A DNA stretch of 64,000 nucleotides from assembly GCA_028023455.1 (NCBI GenBank), contig JAQFVV010000030.1, forward strand, positions 10,589,649-10,653,648, read 5' to 3'. A model generated the notes under the pieces. It had not been told where the DNA came from, did no database searches, and worked only from the letters and a program-made list of their open reading frames with translations. Below are positions 23,401 through 34,816 of this stretch, in pieces (within the stretch, counting starts at the first letter, position 1; the number at the start of each line of letters is the position of its first letter). A program made the translations under genes and the position numbers. This DNA comes from Epiperipatus broadwayi (taxonomy: Eukaryota; Onychophora; Udeonychophora; Euonychophora; Peripatidae).

Positions 23401-26400
23401 CAGACATATGTGAGTATGTGCATGAACTGACATGGAAACATAAGAATAAAAAAAAGTAATTTAATTCCAATATTATTTAAAATAAATAAATAAAACAAAT
23501 GTGTGGATAAAATTATTTTAAATGATATATTTAAGGATTTAATAAAGGGTATAACTTTAAATTTTATATTTATTAGTATTGTGTTATGTAAAATATCATT
23601 AAAAAAACATTTGTTGCATAATATTTGTTAATAATAAAATTTTGACTTTGCAGCTGAAGGTCACGTGTATAGGAAAATTATATTGATTACGTCAGTAGAT
23701 TGAGTCCACAGCTGGTTTGTCCGAATATTAAAATTTAATAAAAAATAATTTTTATTGTTTTTTAAATGAATTGTAGGTGGATGAAAAATTGTGAGATAAA
23801 ATGGAGATCGAGGGACCATCCAGGGGCTGATCTTATTGTGATTCAATTGGTACTGGATCTTAAAATTTTGTTAATAAAAAGTAATTTTATAAAACTTTAT
23901 ATTTTTTAAAAAAAATAAAAGTATGTTTAAAATAATTATTTAAAAATCGTTCTGTAATGATGGAGGGCTAAAAAAGAAAGGTAATCCATTTTCTGACAGT
24001 TTTGTAATACAATTGAGGCATTAAAATTTATGAAAAAATGTTTGAAGAAAATACAGCATCTCATATTTCATTTACTTTTGATCTATTCATTTTTCTCTAT
24101 TTAGAAGTAAAACTTAAATCAGTAAGTATTGTTATGGCTAAAGAATTTTTTGCATGAAACTATAGTATATCTCCTATCAAATTAAAAATACACGTGAAGA
24201 AAAAATTAAAAAAAAAAGACATTCAAATATTTTAAAATATTAAAATGGAAATACATTAGCGTCTTTATAAATTAAAAGTGACATTAAATTTAATACTTTA
24301 TTACTTAATAGATGATATATACATTTAAATATGCTCTTAACAGAATAATGTTTCTGTGGACAATATGTAGTTTAAAATACTAATTCTTGTTTATGCCAGT
24401 AGTATGAAAGGAATTTATTTGAAAGCAAAACTTTAAAAGAATTTAAAAAAATATTATTAATGAACTTGTCTCTATCAAATGCATAATATTTGGTTATAGT
24501 TGCCAGTACTTATAAGTAACTTTATGACCGTTGATCTTTGCTCATAAACAAAGAAATGTCTTAATTATATAAAAATCTACTCTTATGTTTAATAAATAAA
24601 AGTAAATTTGTTTAAAAAAGAAATACATTTTTTAAATATTAAGAAATGTTTAAAAAAAGAGCTCTATTTTAAAAAATGTGTTTATCTAAGGAAGAACAGT
24701 GTAACTAAAAATATATATTATAATTATTCCGTGTTTGAACCTAGAATTATAAATATAAAGTGTGTTCAGTTGAAGAATTTATTTTGTTTCATGCCGGCTT
24801 AATCTTATTATTTAAGTTTTTTTTTTTTAAAAAAAAAAAAATTGTTTTAAAAAAATATTATTAATGAACTATTGAACATTTTCATTTGGAAATGATATAA
24901 ATGTATTAATTGAAGCTTCGAATTCAGATAGATATCTTAACCTGGATAAATTGTCTACACATTATGAAATGGAAAAATCATCACAGAGCCTAAATATGAA
25001 CTTGAATTAATGTATTTTTTTTTATGGTCTGTTTTATTGGTTTAAAAAAAGAATGAAATCATAAAAATACGTATGCTATTATTTTTTTTGTAACACTTTT
25101 TGCATAAATATACAGGTAAACTAAGGTTATAATTTTAAAACAAAATAGGTTTATTTGAATGAACAAATGTTTCTTGCCATTCTTAAGTAGATTTAGTTTA
25201 TTTATCAAGCATTACACTAGCTAGTTTCTATTTAATAATTTTATTATAGAGATTTAAATATCACAGTTCATATAAATGGGATGTTTTACTCAATTTTATT
25301 TTAAATTTACTAGAGAAGTTTATCAGAGAATATCCATTCATTTGTTTTATGAATGTTATATTAAGAATAATTACAAATATTTTATATTCATCAAGAAGTA
25401 AATATTCTTGCATTTAATTTACAATTTTAAAAGTCCACTAGTTACTATATTTTTAGCATTTAATATTTTGTTATGTGTGCATTGTGCCTTGCCTAGAATT
25501 TTGTATGCAATTAAGTTTAGAGTATTTTTTACAGTAGTCAGTTGACACATAGTTTGCTTTGTTGGTTCGAACATTGGATATACGTTTTGTATTTTACTTC
25601 TTGGAAATAACTTAGTTAGTTTAAGTGAAGTATATATCTTGTTATTAGTTAGAATTTGTTAGCCTCATAGAGTTAGGCTTAGTAATAAATTTTGAATATG
25701 CTTATGGAGTAAATAAAATCCTCCATCCTTATTGTATTGTATTTCCATGATTTGATAGTGCTTGTTCCCAAAAAGAGGGTATTGTATTGTATTTTTCAGT
25801 GATGATAATCACATTTATAAGCATTGGAAATCCCATGAGAGGATTGTACTTTTCTGGTGGGTGTTCCTGTTCCCAGATGTACTGAAGATGAATTTCAGAC
25901 ATCTTAATTTTGCCTCGAAGTTAGGTATTTTTTTTTGGAAGCCACCATATTCTTTTCCAGCTCTTAGAAGCCTAGTATCTTTATATTTTTGCCTATCATT
26001 CATATGACTTAATGCTAATTCCACCACAGTAGGTGATGTTGCATTTGTTTTAGATTTATGATGACAAAATATGCTTGTTTGAGGAAATGTATTTCTTCAT
26101 GTAGTTGTGGCTAATTTATAGCTCATAGGTATATCCATGTTTGAATTGTGTTGCTATGCTAGTTTTATCACACCCAAGCTAACCAACAATAAGTTATATT
26201 TATTTTAAAGTATATTAAATGTGCATATGGTATAAGTGGCAATTCACACTTAAGAATTTAATATTTTCATCCAGAATTTCGCCGCTGGATTTGTAAGTCT
26301 GTTACATCATTATCTTTAAAACATTGAGGGAATAATTTTATGTGGACTAAAGTTATTTTTAAAAAAAAGTATAACTGATCTCTGATGAATGATTGTCCCA

Positions 26401-27949
26401 TACCCTCAAGTTAGTTTAATTTTAATATTAGCTTAATCTGATTTACACCTATCTCTAGCTGTGATATTAGTTATATCCATGAAACTAGTGATGATATTTT
26501 TTAAAAAGTATTGTTGAATATTATAAGCTTAGGGTTTTCAATATAAACATAGTTCTGTGTGTTATTCTGATTAGTAGATGACACAATAATGTTATCAATT
26601 AGTCTAATAAAGAAGAATAGTAGTGTGCTTATTAAGTACATATGATAATTAAAGTTTAAAATATTTTTTTTGAGAGAAATATAATTATTAAAGGAAAGTA
26701 ACAGTGAATAACCTTGGTCTGTTATTAAGTGTATTAGTATAAATTAAATAAAAATGTTAAGAGTCCAAATAATTATATAAAATTCTAGTGCGATATTGGC
26801 ACTGTTTGTATTCTACTACCTTTATAAACATTTCTTCTCATTATTAATAAATCAAATTATTATTATTTCAAAACTTTTATTTGTTTGTTTTACTTTTATA
26901 TGAAAATATATTATTGTCTTGGGTTCCAAGTTCACAAAATCTTAAAAGTTTAAAGTTATTGAATCTTCAATTCAGAAATTTACAAGTATATTCTAAGTTA
27001 ATTAAATATAGTTGATATTGTCTTGAAAATTAAAAAACTATGTTAAAGTAAATGATTCTCACATTGAATCATAAATACAGATAATTGCATTATAGCAGAT
27101 ACATAATTAAATACTTAGTTAAAAGTTTATTTTTTAATTGTCAGTGTATCTTTCAAACTAAAGATTATGCAATATCAGATTAACAATATTAGTACTTCAG
27201 AAGAATATTTTAATTAATATTATTTTAAAAGCTGCACCTTATCTTATATTCACTGCACATCATCTATCATCATCTTAAATCTTATATATTTAAAGAATTC
27301 TAATCCATTTGCATTTGAGGTCTTTAGTGGTTGTCTGTGAGTATGGAAAGGCATTAAAAGTACCCTTGCTCTTTTCTTTGCTCAAGTAATATCTTAGATA
27401 ATAGGCCATTATTAGTTAAATTTAAATTGATTCATTAAATTTTGTGAATTAATATTTGTTTTGTTTATTATTTTAAGATTGAACATATTATAATTATTTT
27501 ATGGTCAGCTAAGATGTCACTTATTTATTTATTAATCACAGTAATTCTTTGTTAGGCAACTTAACTTGAACTTTAATTTTACACAACAGTTTTAGTTTTA
27601 AAATCCCTGAGGTTATTTACTCTTGTTGTTTTAGTAAATATAATTCTGTAAGATAATCTTATAAAGTAAAGCATCATAGGTCTTATTCAGAGAGTGTATA
27701 ATTTATTGATAAGACTAATATGGTAAGCATTGAGTAGTGATTTAGATAATCTTTTGTATGGTTTATTAAAAGATCAATATGCTGTAGTAATTATAGTTCA
27801 TCAGTATTGGATTTGATCTTTACTTGATTATACATCTCTGGATCATCATCTCTTTTCTTTAAATATATTGTAACCCCACTGAGCCAAGTCATTTGGAGTC
27901 TCTAATTTATATTTTATTTCATTTCATTTTAATTTTATTATATTTCTTT
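20466..27949. other. Long AT-rich non-coding tract
   Basis: No coding region, RNA gene or recognised transposon. Notable only for a small set of degenerate repeats at 21300-21530 and a less AT-rich island at 25740-26030, whose short opposed ORFs match nothing known to me. (TA)6 at about 22843. Confidence 0.5.
21315..21525. repeat. Degenerate ~55-58 bp repeat
   Basis: The phrase ttagagattgtnnnntgngtctctc occurs at 21322 and 21380, and a weaker relative (ggagaatgtagcttcagttctctct) at 21489, consistent with a decayed tandem repeat. Confidence 0.45.
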
Positions 27950-28512
27950 TCATGTCATTTCTCATATCTTTATATCATCTCAGCCCTTTAAAACATTCGA
28001 TAAGAATATCTTTTCCATCATCTCATTTCATTTCTCTCTCCTTTATTTCATCTTCTTTTTACATCTCTATTTCATATCTTTCCCATCATCTCATTTCTTC
28101 TCTCTCTCCATTATATATATATATATATATCATTTCTATTACTTTTCCCCATTTCTTTTCCCTCTCAATTCTTTTCTGTTCCATCATTTACCTTTAACAT
28201 TATCATTATCTTCATTAGCATTATCTCTCTTTATATCTCTCTTGTCATCTTCTCCCTCTCTCATTTCATTATTAGCATCATCTCCTTCTCTTTCTCTTTC
28301 TTTTTCCCCTTTTTCCTTTCTTTATTAGCATTATCTCTTTCTCTTTTCTCTTTCTCACACACCCCTCTTATTCTAGTCAGTTACAATTAGCATTTTCTCT
28401 TATTCTATCTCTCTTTCTTTTTCTCTCTTTCTTTTCATACCCCTCTCTTACTTCATTATTAGCATTCTTTTCCTTCTTTTCTTTTCTCTCTTCCTCTATC
28501 TCTCATTCTATT
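27950..28512 (+). repeat. Polypyrimidine tract with ~60-bp periodicity
   Basis: Over about 560 bp the + strand is almost entirely C and T, broken mainly by attagca at 28214, 28271, 28324, 28386 and 28458 (spacing 57, 53, 62, 72). This looks like an expanded, degenerate tandem repeat of a CT-rich unit. ORFs through it are compositional artefacts. Confidence 0.75.
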
Positions 28513-30607
28513 AGGTTACAATATATATATATATATTATAATGATCGAAATGAAAGTGAAGATCGAATCTAACCGCAAACTACAATATCTGCTCTACAAG
28601 GCACCATCTAGGCATTTAAACCTAGAAAAAATTATAGAGTAGGCAGATACGCACTGTTAAGATTCCACTTTATTTAAATATTCAGATTGTTAGCCCAAGT
28701 CACTAGCTCAGTGGAGATGCAGAGATAAAAATCTATATCTTAATTTATTTCTTAAATATAAATAAATAAAAGCCACTGCCAGAAATTAACACATAAAAAT
28801 ATTTATTTACGCACATATAAAATAACATTTAAATTTTGAGGAATAAATTCAACATTTTAGATTTTTCTATTAATCTTTTGGTTTATATTTAAGTAAATTA
28901 CAACCATGAGTTTAATATTTATTTAGTGAGTTGATTATGAATAGACTACATAGATCTGCATTTGAAAAGAAAATATTCTTCCCTGATTTAACCTTAGGCA
29001 ACAAATTTCGCAATCAAACCGGTGCCAATCCATCTGATACATTTATGTATTCAATGTAGCATGAAAATACGACAACACAAAATACTATACTGTCAGGAAT
29101 GTACATCTGATCAGTAAGTAGAATTAGAGAAGACATTGTCTCTCCACCAACAGGAATGTCACATCTGTTGGCGAGTAGAACAATAAACATAAAACTCCAT
29201 AGGAATGGACTTCGGTCCTTTGCCATCTTACAAACCCATCCATAGGCAAACAGAAGGTGTGTGGCATATATATATAATCCTGCCCGTAGTGGATCTCATA
29301 CTACATCTACAATTACACAAATATATCCAATCCATTGAACCAATTCAACTACGAAATGAATAACCTAAGATTACCCTCCCTTAATATAACTTTACAAAAC
29401 TATATAGCCATTCACGCCCGACTTAAATTTAACATTTAAATACGTTCGCACAGATTATTTTTATAAATTTGTTTTTAAAATGTTGAGTATAGATCGGCTG
29501 CACAGATTCCACGGTCAAAAATATCCAAATTAAACACAATCGATCAAAATACAAAATCATCGATAACGTCAATTGCAAAAGGGAATACCCAAGGCCCCAT
29601 GGCATTCATCGTAAGATGCCCACATTAACATCGTTGACCTATATATTCTAATCAAATGTGAAAACTTCAACATAATCAACCGCTAACGAATCTATGCAAC
29701 GTCTATACCCAACCTAAATGTAATGCATTTAATAATTTCTACAAAAAATATTACTACAAATAATAATAATAAAATGGAAATGATTTTAGCAAAACTTAAC
29801 TATATAAATTTAAACAATCAATTATTAATTTGAAAATCAAATAAGAGTTCATTTTAAAATTTAAATTAGCTGAATCTTTAAAAAAAACATTGACAAAAGT
29901 TCTTAATTACTTTTTTGTTGTTGTTGTTAATTTGTAAAGTTCATAGCTCATGGTAGAAGAGTCCAGGTTTCTGCTTTTAATTCCCACGATGCCTCCATTG
30001 GAAGATAATGTTCTGGAGATGGCAATAGCTGGTTCACAGTATCACAGTCTTTTCATTTTTTTTTATAGAGAGTGTGGTATGTGCGTCCTACCACATCTCT
30101 CAAACACAAAACGCTGGAACTCCCAGAAAAAACTGTATTCCCCTTTTTATATTATCCACACGGATTCAATCAACAAAACGTCACTAATCCATCACTTTCG
30201 TTAGGGTCCGAGCCAAGGCTTAGTGCTTCCATTGGTCAAGCTAATTTCTCTTTATTTTCTTATCTATCTTTCATCAGATCATTTTAATTATACAAGAGCC
30301 CAAGGCTAGCTTGCTTTTCAAACAATTTATAAACAATCATTTCCATTTACAGATTACACAAATTAATTAATACCTGTTTTTATTTTTAAATCTTGTACTT
30401 TTTTTATAAAAAAGTACGTTCAAATACTTATTTATTTGTTTTTTTAAAAAAAAATATTTTTAAAGTTTGGCATCTGTGCGAATGTATATACGTTTAACAA
30501 ACATTTTAATTTTAGCGTTTAGTTTTTTACTTTTATTTGCGAACTTTTAAGTTTTTATTTTAAATTAATGTAACGACATATTTATATATCGTTACAATAT
30601 ATATATA
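28513..30607. other. Moderately AT-rich region, mostly unassigned
   Basis: Flanked on both sides by gttacaatatatatatat, and less AT-rich than its neighbours. Apart from the candidate exon at 29014-29226, nothing could be assigned. A tRNA-promoter-like stretch lies near 29945-29990 but does not fold as a tRNA. Confidence 0.4.
29014..29226 (-). CDS. Possible first exon of a secreted or membrane protein (unrecognised)
   Basis: A 70-residue - strand ORF. ATG at 29226 has a purine at -3. Residues 1-22 look like a signal peptide: MAKDR, a hydrophobic core FLWSFMFIVLL, then ANRC. Residues 37-55 hold a second hydrophobic stretch, and there is one N-glycosylation sequon (NVS, residues 62-64). Just before the stop the sequence GCACCG-GTTTGA could be a splice donor, so the ORF may be a 5' exon rather than a whole gene. 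No family recognised, no partner exon found. It could equally be chance. Confidence 0.25.
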   Translation of the reverse strand: MAKDRSPFLWSFMFIVLLANRCDIPVGGETMSSLILLTDQMYIPDSIVFCVVVFSCYIEYINVSDGLAPV

Positions 30608-30701
30608 TGATCAATAGATGGAACTTTACCAAGACCTCCAAAACAAGCATATTCTGTATACATAAATGTCAGAGTCAATATTCACTGTCTCTTTCATTTT
30701 G

Positions 30702-30761
30702 CTCCACCCTCAGATCAGCTGATTTCAAGCTGATTTGCTCTCATCAGTGAAGGGATAGGAG
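30702..30761 (-). ncRNA. Type I hammerhead ribozyme, intact core
   Basis: On the - strand, in order: stem I 3' side CUCC...CCUUCA, core CUGAUGA (30741-30747), stem II GAGC-AAAUCA-GCUU (G.U, A-U, G-C, C-G), GAAA (30723-30726), stem III UCAGCUGA (self-complementary, extended by the A-U of the core), then UC with cleavage predicted between 30713 and 30712, then stem I 5' side UGAGGG-U-GGAG. Stem I pairs 6 bp (one G.U), has an internal loop, then 4 bp. All invariant core bases are present. A stem III without a loop implies cleavage works best between two copies, as in other short-stem III hammerheads. Confidence 0.88.
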
Positions 30762-31407
30762 TTAGAAACTAGACCTAAACACTAACTCCAAGCGTTTATG
30801 CAAAACGTTTCTATCAGTTTGCAAGCATGAATTTTTTAGACACGTTAATGTCTTCAAACTCAGCATATCAAACCAGATAGCTATATGGGTCTGATATCAG
30901 TTCAGTTTCTCCACATAGTCAAAGCTTCTGCAATCTATATCATTGCAAAAAAACTTTAAAGGTACATTTATGAAAAAAAAACAAGTTTTATATACGTAAA
31001 ACCTGCTATCGCTTGTATTAATGATCAATAGATGGAGCTTTACCAAGACCAAAATGAAAGAGACAGTGAATATTGACTCTGACGTTTATGTAAACAGAAT
31101 ATGTGAGTTTTGGAGGTCTTGGTAAAGTTCCATTTATTGATCATTAATACAAGCAATAGCAGGTTTTTACGTATATAAAACTTGTTTTTCTTTTTCATAA
31201 ATGTACCTTTAAATTTTTTTTTGCAATAATATAGATTGCAAAAGCTTTGACTGTGTGGAGAAACTGAACTGATATCAGACCTATATAGCTATCTGGTTTG
31301 ATAGGCTGAGTTTGAAGACATTAACGAGTCTAAAAAATTTATGCTTACAAACTGATAGAAACGTTTTGCATAAACGCTTGGAGTTAGTGTTTAGGTCTAG
31401 TTTCTAA

Positions 31408-31467
31408 CTCCTATCCCTTCACTGGTGAGAGAAAATCAGCTTGAAATCAGTTGATCTGAGGGTGGAG
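31408..31467 (+). ncRNA. Hammerhead ribozyme copy, core base changed
   Basis: Same layout as the copy at 30702 but on the + strand. Box 1 reads CUGGUGA (A to G at the fourth base), stem II loses its last pair (GAGA opposite GCUU), and stem III is UCAGUUGA. GAAA, the UC site (31455-31456) and stem I are kept. Expected to be weak or inactive. Confidence 0.82.
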
Positions 31468-31822
31468 CAAAATGAAAGAGAGTGAATATTGACTCTGACA
31501 TTTATGTAAACAGAATACGCTTGTTTTGGAGGTCTTGGTAAAGCTCCATCTATTGATCATTAATACAAGCGATATCAGGTTTTACGTATATAAAACTTGG
31601 TTTTTCTTTTTCATAAATGTACCTTTAAAGTTTTTTTGCAATGATATAGATTGCAGAAGTTTTGACTATGTGGAGAAACTGAATTGATATCAGACCCATA
31701 TAGCTATCTGGTTTGCTAGGCTGAGTTTGAAGACATTAACGTGTCTAAAAAATTCATACTTGCAAACTGATAAAAACATTTTGCATAAATGCTTGGAGTT
31801 AGTGTTTAGGTCTAGTTTCTAA

Positions 31823-31882
31823 CTCCTATCCCTTCACTGATGAGAGTAAATCAGCTTGAATTCAGCTGATCTGAGGGTGGAG
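31823..31882 (+). ncRNA. Hammerhead ribozyme copy, GAAA box changed
   Basis: Box 1 CUGAUGA (31837-31843) is intact, stem II is GAGU-AAAUCA-GCUU, stem III UCAGCUGA, UC at 31870-31871, stem I as in the first copy. The second box reads GAAU, which breaks the conserved A-U pair beside the cleavage site. The predicted cut is 415 nt from that of the copy at 31408, giving the expected monomer length. Confidence 0.84.
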
Positions 31883-32187
31883 CAAAATAAAAGAGACAGT
31901 GAATATTGACTCTGATGTTTATGTAAACAGGTTACGCTTGTTTTGGAGGTCTTGGTAAAGCTCCATGTATTGATCATTAATACAAGCAATAGCAAGTTTT
32001 ACATATATAAAACTTGTTTTTTTTCTTTGTCATATATATATATGATAAACAAAACAAGTTATAAATTTCATAATTTGCTCTTAGCTTGCATTTTATGATC
32101 ACTAGATGGAGCTTTACCAATAGCTCCTAACAAGCTTTTGTTTACATAAATGCTGAGAGAGATAGAATTCAATATCTTTTTCATTGT

Positions 32188-32246
32188 CTCCAACCTTCAG
32201 ACCTTGGTTTCAAGCTAGTTGGCTCACCTCAGTGAAGGGTAGGAAG
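32188..32246 (-). ncRNA. Hammerhead relic, family 2
   Basis: On the - strand: CUGAGGU in place of CUGAUGA, stem II GAGC-CAACUA-GCUU, GAAA intact, stem III CCAAGG, UC, stem I UGAAGG opposite CCUUCA (fully Watson-Crick, whereas family 1 has a G.U here), internal loop, then GGAG. Core box 1 is altered, so cleavage is unlikely. Confidence 0.68.
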
Positions 32247-32372
32247 ACAGAAACTAGATCTAAATACTAACTCTACAATCAGCATTTATGAAACATGTTT
32301 CTGTCTGTTTGACAGCAGGAATGTTTCAGATATGTAAATATCTTCAAATCCAGCTAAACAGATCTAGTTTCT

Positions 32373-32434
32373 GGTCATCATACCCATCACTGAGGTGAAT
32401 CATCTAGCTCCTAACCATGGTCTGAAGGTTGGAG
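32373..32434 (+). ncRNA. Hammerhead relic, family 2, badly decayed
   Basis: CUGAGGU, a disrupted stem II and CUAA in place of GAAA, then palindromic stem III CCAUGG, UC (32421-32422), and UGAAGG-UU-GGAG. Recognised only by alignment to its relatives. Confidence 0.55.
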
Positions 32435-32735
32435 ACTTAGAAGCTATTCGTAAAGCTTCATCTAGTGATCATAAAATGCAAGCTAAGAGCAAGGTACGAA
32501 ATTTATAACTTGTTTTGTTTATTATAAATGTTCCCTTGAAGGTTTGTGCAATGATATATATTGCAGAGCCTTTTACTATATGATGAAACTCAGCTGATTT
32601 CAGACCCATATAGCTGTCTAATTTGTTTAGCTGGATTTGAAGATATTTACGTATCTGAAAAATTCATGCTTTCAAATTGATAGAAACATGTTTCATAAAT
32701 GCTGATTGTAGAGTTAGTATTTAGATCTAGTTTCT

Positions 32736-32795
32736 GTCTTCTTACCCTTTACTGAGATGAGCCAACTAGCTCAAAACCATGGTCTGGGGGTTGGT
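32736..32795 (+). ncRNA. Hammerhead relic, family 2
   Basis: CUGAGAU, stem II GAGC-CAACUA-GCUC (four Watson-Crick pairs), AAAA in place of GAAA, palindromic stem III CCAUGG, UC at 32783-32784, stem I side UGGGGG. Stem II and stem III are preserved while both core boxes have mutated. Confidence 0.62.
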
Positions 32796-32884
32796 GACAA
32801 TGAAAGAGATATTAAATTCTATCTCTCTCAGCGTTTATGTAAACAAAAGCTTGTTAGAAGCTATTGGTAAAGCTCCATCTAGTG

Positions 32885-32887
<3 letters not shown>

Positions 32888-32957
<70 letters not shown>
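32888..32957. repeat. (TA)n microsatellite
   Basis: About 34 TA units abutting the right end of the family 2 repeat. The ORF through it is meaningless. Confidence 0.95.
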
Positions 32958-32961
<4 letters not shown>

Positions 32962-34816
32962 CTTGGTGTCATTATATACATAAAAATTTGTTAGCTTACT
33001 TTTTTATTTTAATTCTAAATTAGTTTAAAAATAATCAAGCAATTTACCTTTATTAGAAGGAAGTATTGACAACACGACCTAATGTAAAATGGTGTACATA
33101 TTTTAACAAATATGATGTTTCAAAATTTTAATTTATTTTATAATGACAAAAATTTTTAAATTAATATTTTATCCTTAGAGTAATATAATAAAGTTGATAG
33201 TGAATATGTACATATATATTGTTAAGGACATATTAGTAGATATCTAAATAATTTTATATAATGATAATGATTAAATAAAGTACTTACTAATAAATATTAT
33301 TGCTGATATTTTATTTACTGCATACATACATAAATTAATATGTAAACCCAAATAAATAAGATACTAAATTATTATATTATGTATGTGTATTCATGTGTAT
33401 GTCTAGACAGTATTAAATCATGTGTATTTAAAACATTGTTCTAAAATATTTAATTATTTAGAATGGGTATTTAAAAATATTAATTATAATATATTATGAT
33501 GAAGTAGACTCCAGGGGGTACACCAGGGGTGATGGTGCTCATTAACATTTCCAAATAAATGACTCTAAAATTTAATATAAAAGTAATAAAAAAGTAACAA
33601 ACATGAGATCACTCTGAGATATTACCTCTGCTAACAGTATTAAGTATAAGCATAATATTACCAGAATTACCCAAAAGTAATAATTATCCATCATCATGAA
33701 TGATCAATAATAAAATAAATCAACAATAAAATTGACTATTAATCTTGTGACTGGATTTGAAATGTGTATATTGTTGACCAGCTATTTAGTTAGCCCTTGC
33801 CAATTTGGGGCAGATTATTTAAACATTAATTTGGATGCACAAACTTAAGTGCTAATCCATCAAATATATATAACAATAAAAACAATAATGATGGGATATT
33901 AAAACATGCTAATCATGATTAATTGTCTGGCCACTTAGTACCATTAATGCACTGGCCAGCTGTAATCTTAATTTCTAACAAATGCTAAATAAAATGTAGT
34001 ACATATAGTTTTAAGAATATTCCTTTTGTGTTATTACAGGATCATCATGTTGAACTGGGACATTTTATATAACAAATCATTTTGCACATGTCTAGCTCAG
34101 AGAATACAAGCTATATAACTGTTATTGTAAGCAAGAGATGATGCAACATATAATAATTTTAAAACTATTTAGGATTGAATAAGTCATTGGAATAATTTTA
34201 ATAATGAAATATCAGTTTATTAATAACAATAAAAAATGAAATTAAGGTCTGCAGAATATAGCTATACATATATAAATTAAACCTGATTTTGATTAATATA
34301 CAAAAAATTATGCTATCACATTGTGATTTACATTGATGCTCCAATAGGTTTAGATAAAACACCTGTATATCAGCACACAAACATGATATAATAATTTATG
34401 AACATGTTTGAATTGTCATATAATAAAAAATTTTAATTTTAGAATATATATATATATATGTCTACCTGACATGTATTGATATCAACACACATATGTGCAG
34501 TATAATTTATAAACATACTTGAATTATCATGTAATAATAAAAAAAATGATTAATTCTTATATATATATATACATTTACCTAATATGCATTGATATATGCA
34601 CTCAGACATGCAGTATAATTTATAAACATATCTGAATGTCATAAACCTATAAATGAAATTTATTTTATTTATAATATATAATTAATGACTGATTTAACAT
34701 ATACATGTGTGCACATGGAAATATGTGTGCACAATGATGTGTATATATCATATATTTTAATTTGCCAAAATAATAAAATTATTAAAAATTTATTTTCACA
34801 AATTTATTCCATAAAA
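32958..34816. other. AT-rich non-coding tract
   Basis: No gene. 34440-34740 contains loosely repeated phrases (tgcagtataatttataaacat near 34495 and 34610) spaced about 110 bp, a minor degenerate tandem repeat. Confidence 0.45.

Larger units (their letters stand above)
30608..32035. mobile_element. Hammerhead-carrying repeat family 1 (retrozyme-like), one inverted and two tandem units
   Basis: Units of about 416 bp bounded by tgatcaatagatggagc / ctttaccaagacc. One unit is inverted (about 30608-31053) and two are direct (from 31112, 31528; a third boundary at 31945). The phrase ggaggtcttggtaaag recurs every 416-417 bp. Each full unit carries a type I hammerhead motif. No protein coding. (TA)n lies at both outer edges. 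Tandem non-coding units with a self-cleaving motif fit retrozymes, which are transcribed, cut into monomers and circularised. Confidence 0.8.
32043..32888. mobile_element. Hammerhead-derived repeat family 2, inverted arrangement
   Basis: A diverged relative of family 1: ends tgatcactagatggagc and ctttaccaatagc in place of tgatcaatagatggagc and ctttaccaagacc. The left half (about 32043-32365) is inverted relative to the right half, giving a long imperfect palindrome. The two + strand motif copies are 362 bp apart. Shares with family 1 the block cagacccatatagct and the hammerhead region. Ends in a long (TA)n tract. Confidence 0.78.

Noticed and set aside
25762-26027. Opposed 70-81-residue ORFs in a less AT-rich island
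   Set aside because: No recognisable domain, no start context advantage and no splice signals that fit; the two ORFs are mirror frames of the same stretch.
29940-30000. tRNA-like stretch tagctcatggtagaaga ... ttttaattccc
   Set aside because: A- and B-box-like words are too close together and no cloverleaf forms; not enough to call a tRNA or SINE.
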